Below are positions 33,251 to 44,573 of a DNA stretch of 64,000 nucleotides, piece by piece. The DNA comes from Planococcus citri. Its lineage: Eukaryota; Arthropoda; Insecta; Hemiptera; Pseudococcidae. The stretch is taken from NCBI RefSeq assembly GCF_950023065.1, contig NC_088679.1, positions 73,346,001-73,410,000 of the forward strand. Direction: 5' to 3'. The notes under the pieces are model-generated. The model ran no database searches. It was not told where the DNA came from and worked only from the letters and a program-made list of their open reading frames with translations. A program made the translations under genes and the position numbers. Numbering within the stretch: position 1 is the stretch's first letter; each line of letters begins with the position of its first letter.

Positions 33251-33745
33251 ACAATTAAATACACACAGTATAAAAAGATGTAAAACCAACACTGCCATAT
33301 ATCACCAAGAATGTAAGTATACTAACTTCATGAGAAAATACTCTCAGTAGTAGGTAATCCATCATATTTCTACACTAGCACCCAAACTTTCAAACACCTA
33401 AATCTCCAGATGTTATGCACGTAATTTTTTATCAAATAAGTAATTGATACCTAGTGAAGAAAATATTAATGTAGGTACTCAAGTTATAACTACTCAAATG
33501 GTTTTGATTTGGTTTATGATACCAAAAATTAAAGTAAAAATTATTCAATATTCAGGCTCCAAAGTTAACAAAAGGTTCTGTTGATGGTTTCATGCTTGAT
33601 TATCAAGATCCTGGTCCCGATTTCATCCCTTATATGATTCAAGATCATGTTTTAACACAATTGAATGGATGAAAATCCCACCATTATAAGTAAGCACACA
33701 AAGACCTAAGCAAGACATAAGTTCACATTGAACAGGAAAAAGATC
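33251..33745. other. AT-rich spacer, nothing recognised
   Basis: Between the LINE relic and segmental copy B. No open frame, repeat or signal that I can support. Confidence 0.5.
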
Positions 33746-34594
33746 CCAGATTGCAAGAGGATTTTTTGCTTCTTGCCTGAAGCATGCTGACAAAAATCAA
33801 TGGCGCATCAAATGTTACAATATCTTGCCCATGGCTCACCTTGGCCTACAATTGGCGCTTTGCAATGATCAAGGAGTATCAGCAGCGCAACTGACCTCCA
33901 GAACTGAACTTAGACTGCCTAGAGATTTTTTCACTCCATTGAAGGTCCCAGTCAACACGCCTGAGTTTTGTTCAGGGAATCTCTGAGGTCATTTGCAGTG
34001 AAACTAAGATGACCTGAAAACGCAAACAAGTCGCAGTTTATGTGCTGAATGCGCTCAAAGACTGCATGCACAAATTTCTCCCCATTGTTAATGTGTGCCA
34101 ATTATTACGTCAGCTCCTGATGTATTTTTCTTGTAAGTTGTGAGTTGTTTTTTTCTTTTTGAAGCAAAGTACTTTTTTTTGTACTCAAATAACAATATTA
34201 GCATGATTTATTTTTCATGGTGTGAACATGAAACCGATTTGCAGCCAGCTTCAGCTGAATAGTATTCTTCATCATTCCACATAAAATGGGGCACTATAGT
34301 ATAAAATGAAAAAATAGGTAAGTATAACCAATTTTGCAAAAATCTTGAACTTTATGCAGCAGGCCTAGAAATTTTGAAAAAATAAATAAGTAAACAATTT
34401 TTTTTTGTTTTCTCATTTTTTTAGATATCTTAGGTTCTACAGCATGACATTTCCAGATTTTTGCATAATTGTCCATGACTTATAGAAAATTTACTTTCAT
34501 AAGAAAATGGTGGACCAGTGTACCCCCCTATTATAGTGCCCTTGTGTACCTACTTAAAACTGCTTGTTTACAGTAAGTACTGAGTTTGTGTGAA

Positions 34595-34735
34595 AATGTT
34601 TAATATCAAGTTCAAGGTCCTCAGTCGCACAAACAAATTTGCCAAGATCGAGGTGGATGGCTGAACCATTGTTGTTTCTTTAGATCACCTGATACCGGCT
34701 TATTTACTTCCAGATCAGTTCAGAGATATGTATGA
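34595..34735 (+). mobile_element. Gypsy (Ty3) integrase C-terminal relic
   Basis: Translates to FKVLSRTNKFAKIEVDG, a TGA, then TIVVSLDHLIPAYLLPDQ. This is the G-P-F-x-V-L-x-R-x-x-K-x-F-x-I-x-x-x-G to V-S-x-D-x-L-x-P-A-Y pattern at the end of Ty3/gypsy integrases. Only about 45 codons survive, and the next relic follows at once. Confidence 0.75.
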
Positions 34736-34955
34736 TTAAGCTTATATGGGCATATGGAGCCAAACTATGGGGCTGTGCCAAAAAGTCAAATCGTGACTTT
34801 ATCCAGCGTTTTCAAGACAAAACACTTATCTAATGACGAATGCTCCTTGGTATATTTATTCCGTAGATGAGATCATCGAAAAAGTAGCCTCAGATCGTGA
34901 AGAGAGGCTACATAAACATCCGAACCCAGAAGCAATCCAGCTTCATGGTATAATT
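34736..34955 (+). mobile_element. Jockey-type LINE relic, polymerase C-terminus
   Basis: LIWAYGAKLWGCAKKSNRDF then IQRFQDKTLI, two stops, and after a frame change TNAPWYIYSVDEI, then REERLHKHPNPEAIQL. This is the classic Jockey-group W-x-Y-G-x-x-L-W-G / I-Q-R-x-Q / N-A-P-W-Y series. About 25 residues are missing between D-E-I and the R-L-x-x-H-P-N end. It joins directly to the Gypsy piece. Confidence 0.82.
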
Positions 34956-35590
34956 TCCTACCATGTCATATGAAATATTTTCATTCAAGTTCCTCTATGT
35001 TATACTCATACATATGTATAGGAGAATGCTTATTGTTTGCACTACCATCATTATCATTTTATTGCAATTGAAACGCCAAATCCGTGAGCTGTTTTTCTTG
35101 TTTTGTATTGCGGCTTCCCTTCTACTGGGGAGTACCGTGCCAATGTAGAGTAGGCTGGAGATGGTTTCAGGCTGTTTTGGAGCTTCTAGTAATTTTCTGA
35201 TAATTCCAGTTCCCCAAAGCATGACTCCATGAAATATATACAAAATAAAATGAACTTATGAACTGTTCAGTGCATGTTGTGTGTCAATTTTCCAAAGTTC
35301 TGCTGGTTCAGAACGATGTATTTTTCAACTTTTAAATCATGAAATCTCTGGAAAGATATACTTTCCAAACTGGCAAAAACTGATTTTGGAAAAATAGCGA
35401 GCAAATGGTCAAGAAGGTCACTAACAAGCACCAATCGTGATAAATACGTGCAAAAAAGTTGATTTGCATGGTTTTCATATCACTTTTTGAAAACTTGAAA
35501 TTTCCAAAATACTGCTAGCGGCTCCAGAGGGGCTTGAAACCATCAACAGTTGACTCAGTATGTTGAAATCAGAATATAAAATAAATTTTT

Positions 35591-36640
35591 AGCCTTTTCA
35601 ACTTCATTTAATAAAATTTTGTTGAATTTTCAACATTCAAAAATATTCTGGAGTCTCCAGAACTGCTTGAAATAGTAGTTCAAAATAAATCGAAAACATT
35701 TCCAATCGATTCGAGGGACCATAGATAGGGTTCACGTCAAATTTAAGCTTTCCAGCTCTTCCTTCCCTTGAAGTGTTCAAATCATATCTATCTGATGGAA
35801 GTGGTTTTTTTTTTTTGATAAGTAAGTACGTACATTTATTGATTTCTTGAGATGAAAAAATCCAAAAAAAATTTCATCGCTATTTGGTGAAATTTTGATT
35901 TTTTTTTCACATTTCAAAGTCGTTAAATTTTCAAAAAATTATCCAAAACCAAAAAATGCACATTAGCATCTGAAATTTTGGCTGATCAAGTATTTTTGCT
36001 CTTTCCATTCAAGTGTGTCCAATTCGAATATTTTTCTAATACTGTAATGAATACCTCCCTAGCAATAAGAAATGTAAGTAGTAAGCGAGGAAGAAGTCGA
36101 AGCGAAAAAACACCGATTCCAACCATTAAAAAATCGAAGATTAAAAAATAGAATTAGACTACATAAAGTTGGTAGAGCTACGACTTCCCATGCCAGAGTT
36201 GTATGCTTGAGCTTCGAGCTTCGAACCCAAAAACATATCGTTTTTATAATAATTTTACTAAAAATTTCATTTAAAAAAATGACACCATCAATAAACAATT
36301 TTTTTCTCAACTTTTCAATCCTTCTCGAACACCACATTCTAATGATAGCATCATCCTTAAAGCAAATTTCAAATTTACCATCTGGATTCCTACTTCCGTG
36401 AAACAAATCTGGCCACCCCAACACCTAATATTCTCTTTTTCGCATAACTCTCGAAAAACCCTTCGGAAAATAAAAAGAAAAAGCTCACGGTATCCGGTAA
36501 TATTAAACACCGCACAAAAGGGGTGTTCGCAGCAGTTCACCCTTCCACTTGACTTGGAAATACGACGATATCCAAACACACGGTGTTTTTCATTCAACAC
36601 GATAAATTTTACAACCTTGGCCGCGTATCAAAATCTCTAA
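35591..36640. other. AT-rich region with no supported gene
   Basis: Several frames of 60-120 codons occur on both strands between 36,059 and 36,640. They overlap each other, are phenylalanine- and serine-rich, and match no domain I know. A GATAAGTAAGTACGTAC run lies near 35,817. Confidence 0.45.
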
Positions 36641-37600
36641 AAACCTCCGACAAAAAATACACAGTAAAGAGAATGAGATAGAGTGAGAGAGAGTTTACTC
36701 TCCACATTGAAGGGTACGTTGGTAGGGGGGAAAAATACTCTTCTTAGCGAGTAAAAAATCTCGGATTCGGATCGCATCGCAAGACACGCCACTGACAATT
36801 GCGTAAATTTCGCGCAAATCACTCGACGTGATAAAATTACCAAACTTTTAGAGAACAAGCTCGATCGGCTCGAGCGGGGGCGCTGACTGCGCCATGGTAG
36901 GTATTAGAGAGACGATAAAAAATATATCTTGTACACAACGACACACGAAGACGAGAGATGCGACCGAGGACCGAGATGAGATGGAAACGATGGTGAAAAA
37001 ATTCAAATTCGACGTATCGTTCGTCGTCTACAATGAAGATACTTCGGAATACATTACATCGTTCGACGCTGCTACATCGTGATTTCTCTTTCAATACCCG
37101 TCACACGCCATTAAGTGAAATTTATCACCATCGTTTTGCGCTCCGCTACCCCCACATTGGGCCGGATAGCCGCGCAAATAACTATACGACGGAATTACGG
37201 CCGAAAAAATTTAATTTCGCGAACCCAAATAGTTGGATCGCGCGATTCGGGATAATACCAAAAAAATACCATCGGTGAGAATTTTCTCTTCGGATTGCGG
37301 ATTTATAAGTCCGAATCAAAATATCATCTCATCGGAGCACGCGATGCGACGGTCGTTGGTCTTCGTCGTCGTCGTGGGCTGGTGTGAATTTAATACCGAG
37401 ATCTGCTCTTTCGACAAGTTTATTTTTGCTAAGAAGGTTAAAATAAGATTGGATATCTTATAGCTTAAAGCTATCGCAAAACGGTCCGCTGGGTAAACTT
37501 TGCGCCATTCGAATGGAAAAAAACATCTTAAAACCGAGGCCAATCGGATACACCAGAAAAATAACAACATAAAAATTCAAATTGAACTACGCTCTATATG
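36641..37600. other. CpG-rich unique region
   Basis: CG dinucleotides are frequent (GGCGCTGACTGCGCC-like imperfect palindrome near 36,880; CTTCGTCGTCGTCG near 37,362). Repeats found elsewhere are absent. It lies just downstream, in transcription sense, of the minus-strand immunoglobulin exon and might hold regulatory or untranslated sequence. I found no further immunoglobulin-like exon here; frames up to 85 codons show no domain. Confidence 0.35.
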
Positions 37601-37632
37601 CTATACGGTAAGCAGCCAGTCTGTGTACTTAC

Positions 37633-37743
37633 CACCTTGTACTTTACATATAAGCTTTGCATCCAATCCTTCAACATAAGGGCCGGCTACGGCGCCAATT
37701 TCTCTACCATCTTTGTTCAAGATTACTGGCTTTTCAGGCGGTA
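37633..37743 (-). CDS. Internal exon of a Sidestep-family immunoglobulin cell-surface protein (partial gene)
   Basis: On the minus strand an acceptor (TTCTTGTTATTTTTTAG) precedes base 37,743 and a strong donor (G|GTAAGT) follows 37,633. The 111-bp exon is phase 1 at both ends, as is usual for immunoglobulin-domain exons. It encodes (V)PPEKPVILNKDGREIG, AVAGPYVEG and LDAKLICKVQGG: the start of an Ig domain with the P-P-x-x-P entry, the G-P-Y-x-E-G turn and the first disulphide cysteine (L-x-C-x-V-x-G-G). This arrangement is characteristic of insect Sidestep-family axon-guidance proteins, single-pass membrane receptors that bind Beaten-path proteins. The rest of the gene is not visible, so its introns exceed several kilobases. 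Another Ig adhesion protein is the main alternative. Confidence 0.75.
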
Positions 37744-39415
37744 CTAAAAAATAACAAGAAATACACGTATACGTAAAATAAAAACATGTAGTACGTTTCA
37801 TATATTATGTATATATCTATGTGCACATATACTAGTAAGTAGGTACATGCTACCATATAGCATCTATATACTGCATACAATACTTTCGTATACATCATTT
37901 CGAATATAAATGAAATTGAAAAATTACGTAAATTACATCGCGTGTATTTTTTCTTCTCACTATTTTTCCTTTCTTTACGCCTTTCACTTTCGCTTTCTCT
38001 TTCATTTCCTCGTCGTGATTTATACAAATTCGACGACGTCCCTCTCTTCGTTTACCATTTTTTTTCTTTTTGTGAATGAGTTTCATTGTCTGATTCGTCT
38101 ACGTATATTGAAGGCTTGAGATCTTATCTATCAAGGGGAGTTCCGCAGATACTATGTACTTTCATGTAAATACGAGTAGTTTCAAATTTAGGATTTTTTT
38201 ATTCACATGCAGATGAATATTCAAAAAGAAAACGACTTCAGCAACTCTTCAGGGTCTCCAGACTTTGATTTGAAAAAAATCTCACACAGAGGAATAAAAA
38301 TAGGATTGAAAGTGTTTGGAAACCTGCCCAAACTGATTTTTCGATTTTTGGTGAATTTTTGAGGTTCAAAATTGACCACTTTCAACGGTTTATGAGGTTT
38401 TTTTAAAAAAAAAGTAGTGTACCTACGTATTTAAGCATATTTACTTCGCAAAAAGTGATGAAAATTATCGAGTCCTGAACTAATTTCTACCCCCCCATTC
38501 ATGATTTCCGGTCAATCTGGAGTCATAAATGCGATTTCTGGGACTCTCCTGGAAATTAAATTACGTACTCAAGAAGATGTGAAAATTAATTTAGACAGCT
38601 GGAATACGATCGTGGCCGTTCATTCTTGACAATTATTAGAGGAGCATATCTATCCACATTTGGCCCCATTTCCAGGTGGACGCCAGCGCCACGATCGCTT
38701 AGACCAAAATATTTTCAGTGATGGAGGATGCTGGTCAAAAAAACGAACTGGGGATGTCCCGTTGGAGATCAGGTGAAATGTGGATGAACCCTTTAAACAG
38801 ATCGAGAATATGTCACAGTCGATTTCAACTGCCCTATTGAGTGATTTTCACGTTTCTTCGAAAAATGTTCAAAATTCTGGAGAATTTGAAAATTAATTTG
38901 AGGCCATAGAATGAATGAAAACGGTGAAATTCGCGGTTTAGAAGGATTCATTTCAGATTTAGGACTAACTACTTTTCATCATTTTTATTATTTACTCAGA
39001 GACGTTTTTTTTTTTTTTACAAATTTTCCGTTTAGTGCATAATTTTTAGCGCTCCGTCTTCGTTATTGTGTTACCCCCTCCCCTACATCTCCCCAAACAA
39101 TTATAAACGCTCAAAATAAACAACGCAACATTTTGGTATTAAAAAATTGACCCTTTTTTTTGATTCTGTAATAGTGAGAGTGAGAAAGACTACTTAGATG
39201 AAAAATATGGATAATACCATGATAAAGGAGATATTCTTATAATTTTGACATAGGCGAATCCTGAGAAATACTGGTTGGAGAGTAAATATTTCTCAGGTGC
39301 CTGCTTAGCTCGAGATGGAGAGACTTAGTCGATCTACTACACCATTCATCTTACAAATATTCTTAGTTACCTTTTTAATCAAAACGAAATGATAACTCAA
39401 GGAGCAATTAGGGGA
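37744..39415. other. Presumed intron upstream of the Ig exon; no other gene seen
   Basis: AT-rich sequence with lysine-rich minus-strand frames near 37,730-38,090 that are purine-tract artefacts. A stretch at 38,660-38,800 is slightly GC-richer (GGTGGACGCCAGCGCCACG) but without frame or splice support. Confidence 0.4.
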
Positions 39416-39418
39416 AAG

Positions 39419-39613
39419 GCGGGTAAGTTGACAACCTTAAGGTTTGGATGACTGTGTCTCATTTTCTACAACACGTACGACAAATTTTTCGACACCAAAT
39501 GGTAGCCCCAACCTTTGGCTATCTCATTCCCATCAAAATAGGATCTAACAACTTTTTTTTCATATCAAAATTTTCAAAATTGTAGAAAAACTCAAATTCG
39601 CCAACTTACCCGC
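39419..39613. mobile_element. Small inverted-repeat element (195 bp)
   Basis: The left end GCGGGTAAGTTGAC and the right end (reverse complement GCGGGTAAGTTGGC) match at 13 of 14 bases. No coding capacity. No clear target duplication was found. A direct repeat AAGTTGGCGAATGTT follows at 39,624 and 39,646, sharing AAGTTGGCGAA with the reverse of the right end, so the right end itself may have been duplicated. Confidence 0.6.
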
Positions 39614-39999
39614 GATGTTGGATAAGTTGGCGAATGTTCAAGGGCAAGTTGGCGAATGTTGAATTACCTGTACCAAATAATTTATAAGAGTATAGACGTA
39701 AATTATTCTGTATTGCCATGACGTTACAATGGCGGCAGCATAATCGGCAAAGATTATGCAGGTGTCTTAAAACGCACGCGAGAATAGCTCGAAAGATAGT
39801 TATATACTTAGTAGTGTAAAACAATGAGAGATAAATTACAACAGCATCTTTAAATTAAGTAGATCAATCGATAGGTGATTAACACCTCGTCACTTATAGA
39901 TTGATACAATTACGCTTAATGATATACCTAGTCTACGTAATTAGATAAATTGCGGGTGCACTCAACCCCGAATAAAAGGTTCAACGATTACCTGAGGAG

Positions 40000-40075
40000 A
40001 TGGAGTACATTTCTAAGTTGACTGTTCACGTTGCCTGCCTCTCCCTGGCGACCCCAATAATAGTCGCTTTGGCAG
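40000..40075 (+). CDS. Signal-peptide first coding exon of a putative small secreted protein
   Basis: ATG at 40,000 in good context (GAGGAGATGG) opens a 25-codon frame: MEYISKLTVHVACLSLA, T-P, then IIVALA. This is a signal peptide with a hydrophobic core and an A-L-A cleavage site. It ends exactly at G|GTAAGTAT, a strong donor, leaving phase 1. The tandem exons at 44,574 and 44,877 begin with the matching two bases, so splicing would give A-L-A followed by A-S-E-V-D or A-V-E-V-D. The intron (about 4.5 kb) holds a pogo-like MITE and a foldback element. The minus-strand Ig gene may enclose this gene if its upstream exons lie beyond. Function unknown; transcript data are needed to prove it. Confidence 0.5.
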
Positions 40076-40203
40076 GTAAGTATGATTAGTAGCTCCATTT
40101 TTGTAGGGTTATCATCCCTGATTTCCGGATAAATCAAGGGATGAGCCAAAAAAGTACCACGATCTTACGAGGAAATTAACGAAGTATCACGTTATTTAAA
40201 ATA

Positions 40204-40754
40204 CGGTGGAATCTCGATAACTCAAAATCCAAGGGGAATGGCCATTCACTCGGCTTATAGAGGTTTTTGAGATAATCAGTTTTGAGTTATGCTGGTAAGA
40301 TTTTGAGAGCGTTGGAGTTATATAGTTCTTACATAATGAATGAATTAAGGGATATGTAAGTGCATAAAAGATAGAAGTATGAATTGAAATATTTAAGTTA
40401 TAGAGGTAAACACCAGACAACTTACAACTTATAGAGGCTTTCTCACTATTTTTTGGCAAACATTTAGCTTGGAGTTACAACTGAGATATGTATGTGCATG
40501 AAAGATGAAAGTATTGATTGAAAAATATTTGAGTTATAGAGGTAAACGCCCGACAACGTACGACTTATAGAGGCTTTCTCGCTATTTTCAGCAAAATTTT
40601 AGCTTCGAGTTACAACTGGTTTGTATAGTCAATTTCAACTTATCAGAGTAAAGTTAACATTGAGTGTTACGGAGAGATTTCAAGGGGAATGGAGGTTGCT
40701 TTGGCTAATAGAGGTTTTAGAGTTAAAGAGTTTCGAGTTATCGAGGTTCCACTG
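40204..40754. mobile_element. Pogo/Tigger-like MITE (551 bp, TA target)
   Basis: Ends CGGTGGAATCTCGATAACTC and, as reverse complement, CAGTGGAACCTCGATAACTC are the hallmark of pogo/Tigger elements. Both are flanked by TA (40,202-40,203 and 40,755-40,756). A second matched pair, AAGGGGAATGG, follows inside each end. The interior carries two direct repeats, 40,351-40,484 and 40,485-40,617 (GTTATAGAGGTAAAC, GACTTATAGAGGCTTTCTC). No transposase frame. Confidence 0.88.
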
Positions 40755-40756
40755 TA

Positions 40757-42895
40757 GTACCATGTCCGTACCAGGAAATTAACAATGCGACACATTATAA
40801 GTTCAAAATCGCCATCTACGGATGGGTACATCAAACGTGTGGTTTACAGAGAGCCGAGGCAGGGCTCCCTGGTCACCTAGTATGCTGGTCGAGCTTAAGA
40901 GAAAACTACCGCGGGCTGGTTACTCAGAAGACTGATTTTTTTAGCAAGTACAAAGCTGAAGCTGGACCCCAGCTTCGACGGAATCATCGCACAATAGCCT
41001 TGAGCGCGCCGCTACAGTAAGATTCGCATAATTTTGCCTAAGGTCGGCAAGATCATAAAACTACATAGCGGAAGGATTACGTTATGAACACCTACAGGCG
41101 GTCAGGGAAGTCCTGCTCATCATAATTCTAGCGTTCAGGAAAGCAAAAATGTAGACAAATCCGGTGAATCAGCTGCATGAAGCTAATGCAATAAGGAAGT
41201 AAATATTATAATCTTTTCAGTACGTTCCAATATCCATTGCATTTATAATTGATTATGTGCTATGCTACGCACATTTCCTTTGAGTGAATGTGAAAAAGTT
41301 CAGCATCATCACTGACTCTCAATTTACCTAAGATGCGACCTGCTCTAAATAAGTAAATGAGGAAAGTGACTCCGAAGATGAAATGTTATCTACGCAACGT
41401 TTTGTCCACTTAAGAGTAAAAAGGATGGAAGCACATTTTTTCAATTTTGAGATTTTTACATCTTTGGATTTGCAATGACAGACACCTACATAATTCAAGC
41501 ACTTGATGGAAAATCTCTGATTACAAGTAACGTCTTGCGATATGACTCTGCTAATTCTCGTGTTTAGGTGAATATAAGAATGTTTTTATAACGTAGCTAA
41601 GATCGCAGATAAACCCGAATTTAAAGGTGAAAAGTTAAACTGAAAAATTGGGCTGTGATAAGTATTTGCAAAAAAATTACCTACGTCATCAATCACTCTG
41701 ACAAATTAAGGATTTCCTCAATTTCTTCGAAGTAATATCTAATGTTGATTTTCGAAGCCAAATTCAAAGATGCTGAAAACGAAAAATCAAATTGCTGATA
41801 GTTTGCTAAAAAATTTTACCACCTGAAATTCGTTTCAATTTCATTCTCTTTAATTTTTTGGTGGCCACGAAGGAAAAATTCAAAGACATCATTTCATTTC
41901 CTTTTTTGACTTTAAGTACCCGTACTTGGAGAGCTCAAAAGGAATTATTATCGCATCGCGGCAAAATGGGAATGAGAAGAAGTCATGATTAAGCAAGAAG
42001 TTTGGATTTTGAAAAAACAATTTCATTCTAGAATTTTGAGATTCAGAAAAAAATTTGGTGAAAAATTGAATGTTTTCAATATTCTGATAAACAACATAAT
42101 TTTGATGCATCTGAACTTTAAAAAATTCTCGCTCTGAATAAAATGGAAATTTGTGCAAAGAGCATAGGCGCATCAGTTTTGAAAATTTGTTGTAATTTCA
42201 TTTAGGAATTTGAAGGGGAAGACGAAATAATCTCATTTCAATTCAAAAATTAAGAAATTACTTTATCAAATTTTCAAAATCAAATTCCAAAAATTAAAAT
42301 TATAAAAATGATTAGGTAGGTAAATCAACATTTTTTTACACATTTGCTATTCATGCTCAGTAATATCTCAAAATGAAAATGTTTCATGTTGGAAAATTTT
42401 GATGGTGCGTAGAAGACAGTACGTAGGTATGAGTTTTAAAGGTACATAGGTACTTAAACTTGAATTCCTTAAATTCCGAAATGAAGTTTTCCAAAATCGA
42501 AAACCCCCGTGACATTTGACCGTATTTATACATTCCAATTTTGTAGTGATGTGAAAATGTTTCTTCGAGAGCTGTCGAGATGGTTTTTAAAATAAAATAG
42601 TAAACGAAATGCTGCATGGGGGGCACAAAATTTTTCATTTTCAAGTCCTACAAAACAATGAAGGAGGAAAGGATCGAGAAAGTATTCAAGTGATGAAAAT
42701 TTTGTACCCATTGCGAGCCTTCTAACTGGAGGAGTAGTAAGTAAATGTTTGAACCTCATCAGTTTTTTCAATATTGATTGTATATAGGCAGACATAGTAA
42801 TTAGGCATATGCTTTCTACATAGGTATAGGTACATCATCATTTACGTTTGGTTACAAGAAGATATCGATAAGAGAAGTGATTAAGTACCTAACCT
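40757..42895. other. Intronic or intergenic sequence, no supported gene
   Basis: Begins with about 43 bp (GTACCATGTCCGTACCAGG, AAATTAAC) resembling the sequence immediately left of the MITE (40,154-40,196, GTACCACGATCTTACGAGG, AAATTAAC). A GC-richer island at 40,830-41,060 has no frame or RNA fold that I recognise. The remainder is AT-rich. Confidence 0.4.
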
Positions 42896-42899
42896 ACTA

Positions 42900-43515
42900 T
42901 GGACGGTGGGTCGTTTTTAAACTTTTTTCGAATTTTGATGAAGCTTATAGCAAAAAATCATGGCTAAGTAATCTCAGTAAGGCGTAAAAAATCAAATTTT
43001 TTGGTCAACGTTTGATTCCCTTGACTCGAGTTTGAAGTTTAAAAAATTAAAAAATTCTTCATGTACCGACTTACCAAAAAAAGGCGTTTTTCAATCTCGG
43101 ATTTTTGCCGATTGCAGCGCTAGGGTGCATTTTCGACTTACGAGGTTTTTAAATTCAGATTCCTCGTTTTTTTTTTTTTACTAAAGAAACCACAAAAGAA
43201 CATTTTTGAAAAACCTGGACTTACGTGCTAATTTAAACCAAACCCCGTCGAATTTCAAAATAATTATATTTTATAGAAAAAAATATATGTAAGTAAGTAT
43301 ATTTATTTTGAGAACTCCTGAATATGACAAAAATGAACTGTGAACTTGAAAACAAAAATGAAACATTTGGAATTTTATCAAATTTTCAAAACTTTAAACT
43401 CGAGTTGGGCGGTCAAACGTTGACAAAAAAATTTGAAAGTTTCCCAAAGTCGTATTGAGGTTATTTGCATGACCATTCAAAAAAAAAGTTGAAGAAGACC
43501 CATTCCGAGTACCCA
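42900..43515. mobile_element. Foldback element (~0.6 kb)
   Basis: The left arm GGTCAACGTTTGATTCCC, TTGACTCGAGTTTGAAG (43,005-43,035) is mirrored by CTTTAAACTCGAGTTGGG, CGGTCAAACGTTGAC (43,395-43,425). Outer ends GACGGTGGGTCGTTTTTAA and the complement of GAAGAAGACCCATTCC are also related. The arms are imperfect and there is no coding frame. The exact ends are uncertain. Confidence 0.6.
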
Positions 43516-43599
43516 CTTGAGATGCAATCTTCTCAATACAAACAAGAAACAACAATGAAGACATTATGATGAAAACAAACGATGTCGACTAGAAGACCT

Positions 43600-43935
43600 T
43601 GAAGTTGAAGCGCAACCGCTAAATCAAGAAAAGGACGAGAGTTGAAAACAGCTGAAATAGTAGAACGATCCAGGTTGAATATTCAGCTCAATCTATTAAG
43701 CGAGAAACGATTTCGAAAGAGAAGTGATCTACCAACAATTCCACGCTCAATGAGTTTGGACTCACCTAAAGCTTGTATTGAAGTTGCGAATCACGCTCCA
43801 GAAATTAGTAAGCAGTGTTTGTCTAGCTCGTATCCAGTCAACTTGAAAAACAAAACATATAACCAGAGCGTAGGGTGCATGATCAACTTGTTTTGGGATG
43901 ATTGGCCAATAGTTGAAGTACTGTTTCCAGGATGA
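43600..43935 (+). CDS. Open frame of unknown family, possible exon
   Basis: From about 43,605 to TGA 43,933 one frame is open with mixed amino-acid use: ELKTAEIVERSRLNIQLNLL, then EKRFRKRSDLPTIPRSMSLD, SSYPVNLKNKTYNQSVGCM and FWDDWPIVEVLFPG. A different frame just upstream reads RCRLEDLEVEAQPLNQEKDE, so there may be a frame break near 43,635. Composition is more protein-like and GC-richer than in the flanks. There is no signal peptide or known domain, and no clear splice sites. It lies within the intron proposed for the 40-45 kb gene, so it may be an exon of it, an unrelated decayed gene, or chance. Confidence 0.28.
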
Positions 43936-44299
43936 GAAGACGTCGGCTGAATGATGATACATTATTAATTTTAACACCTTCGTGTCTGGTAAGTTATTAT
44001 TTTCGTTATTATGTTATAATACTAAGTAGATGAATTGAATTAAGAATATACCATTTTTAAAAAATCAAACTTCAATTTAGTAAAAATCTCACTCAAAAAT
44101 GTTATGATTGTGACCAGTTATGTTGCAATAAACTTGATCAGCTGAAAGTTTAATTCTATCACAAGTTCTATATTCTGATTCGATTAAGGTAAGGTGAATT
44201 GCAAATCCAAGAAAATGAGCTGGGAACTGTATTTTTTTCTTCCAAGTTGAAAATCTCGAATTGAGAAATAAAATTCTAATGTCTTCAATTTTGCAACAA

Positions 44300-44405
44300 A
44301 TCCCTCCAAACATCAAAGCATCTCTCCCGAAACGATTTGATATTGCAGGAGAGAAGTAGACTCTTGTAGGAGACTCCAGATCAGCTCAAATCGACGTTAA
44401 GATGG
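44300..44405 (+). pseudogene. Tandem terminal exon, copy 0 (decayed)
   Basis: CATCAAAGCATCTCTCCCGA, AACGATTTGATATTGCAGG and AGGAGACTCCAGATC align by eye with 44,588-44,660 of the next copy (GATCAAAAAGCCTTCTGGAG, GCGATTTGAAATTGCTCAGG, TGGAGACTCCTGATC). The frame is interrupted and the acceptor is lost. Spacing to the next copy is about 285 bp. Confidence 0.5.
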
Positions 44406-44573
44406 CAGGAAACATTTTGAGTAATTTTCTGCGAAAATTGGTGATTTTTGAATTTTTTTTTTTTGAGACTCTCATTGTAAAAAAATACAGTTTTCAATTT
44501 GTCACTTTGGAGTAACAATTCATTTATCCTTAATTGATTCGAATGTAAATTTTTAATTGGATTAAATTTTCAG

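Larger units (their letters stand above)
33748..35590. repeat. Segmental duplication, copy B
   Basis: Collinear with copy A (30,228-31,655). Its first 220 bp is another broken copy of the signal-peptide ORF (GACCTCCAGAACTGAACTTA corresponds to the LTFRTEL part). The extra 34,500-34,965 segment holds Gypsy and LINE relics, so those inserts arrived after the duplication or were lost from A. Landmarks resume with GAGCTGTTTTTCTTGTTTTG (35,090). Confidence 0.78.

Noticed and set aside
36059..36640. Three overlapping frames of 64-121 codons on both strands
   Set aside because: They overlap, have no recognisable domain, and no splice signals. They were examined as possible further exons of the Ig gene and did not fit.
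36750..37450. CpG-rich region checked for a second Ig-domain exon of the Sidestep-like gene
   Set aside because: No W-x-x-x and C...D-x-G-x-Y-x-C pattern was found on the minus strand.
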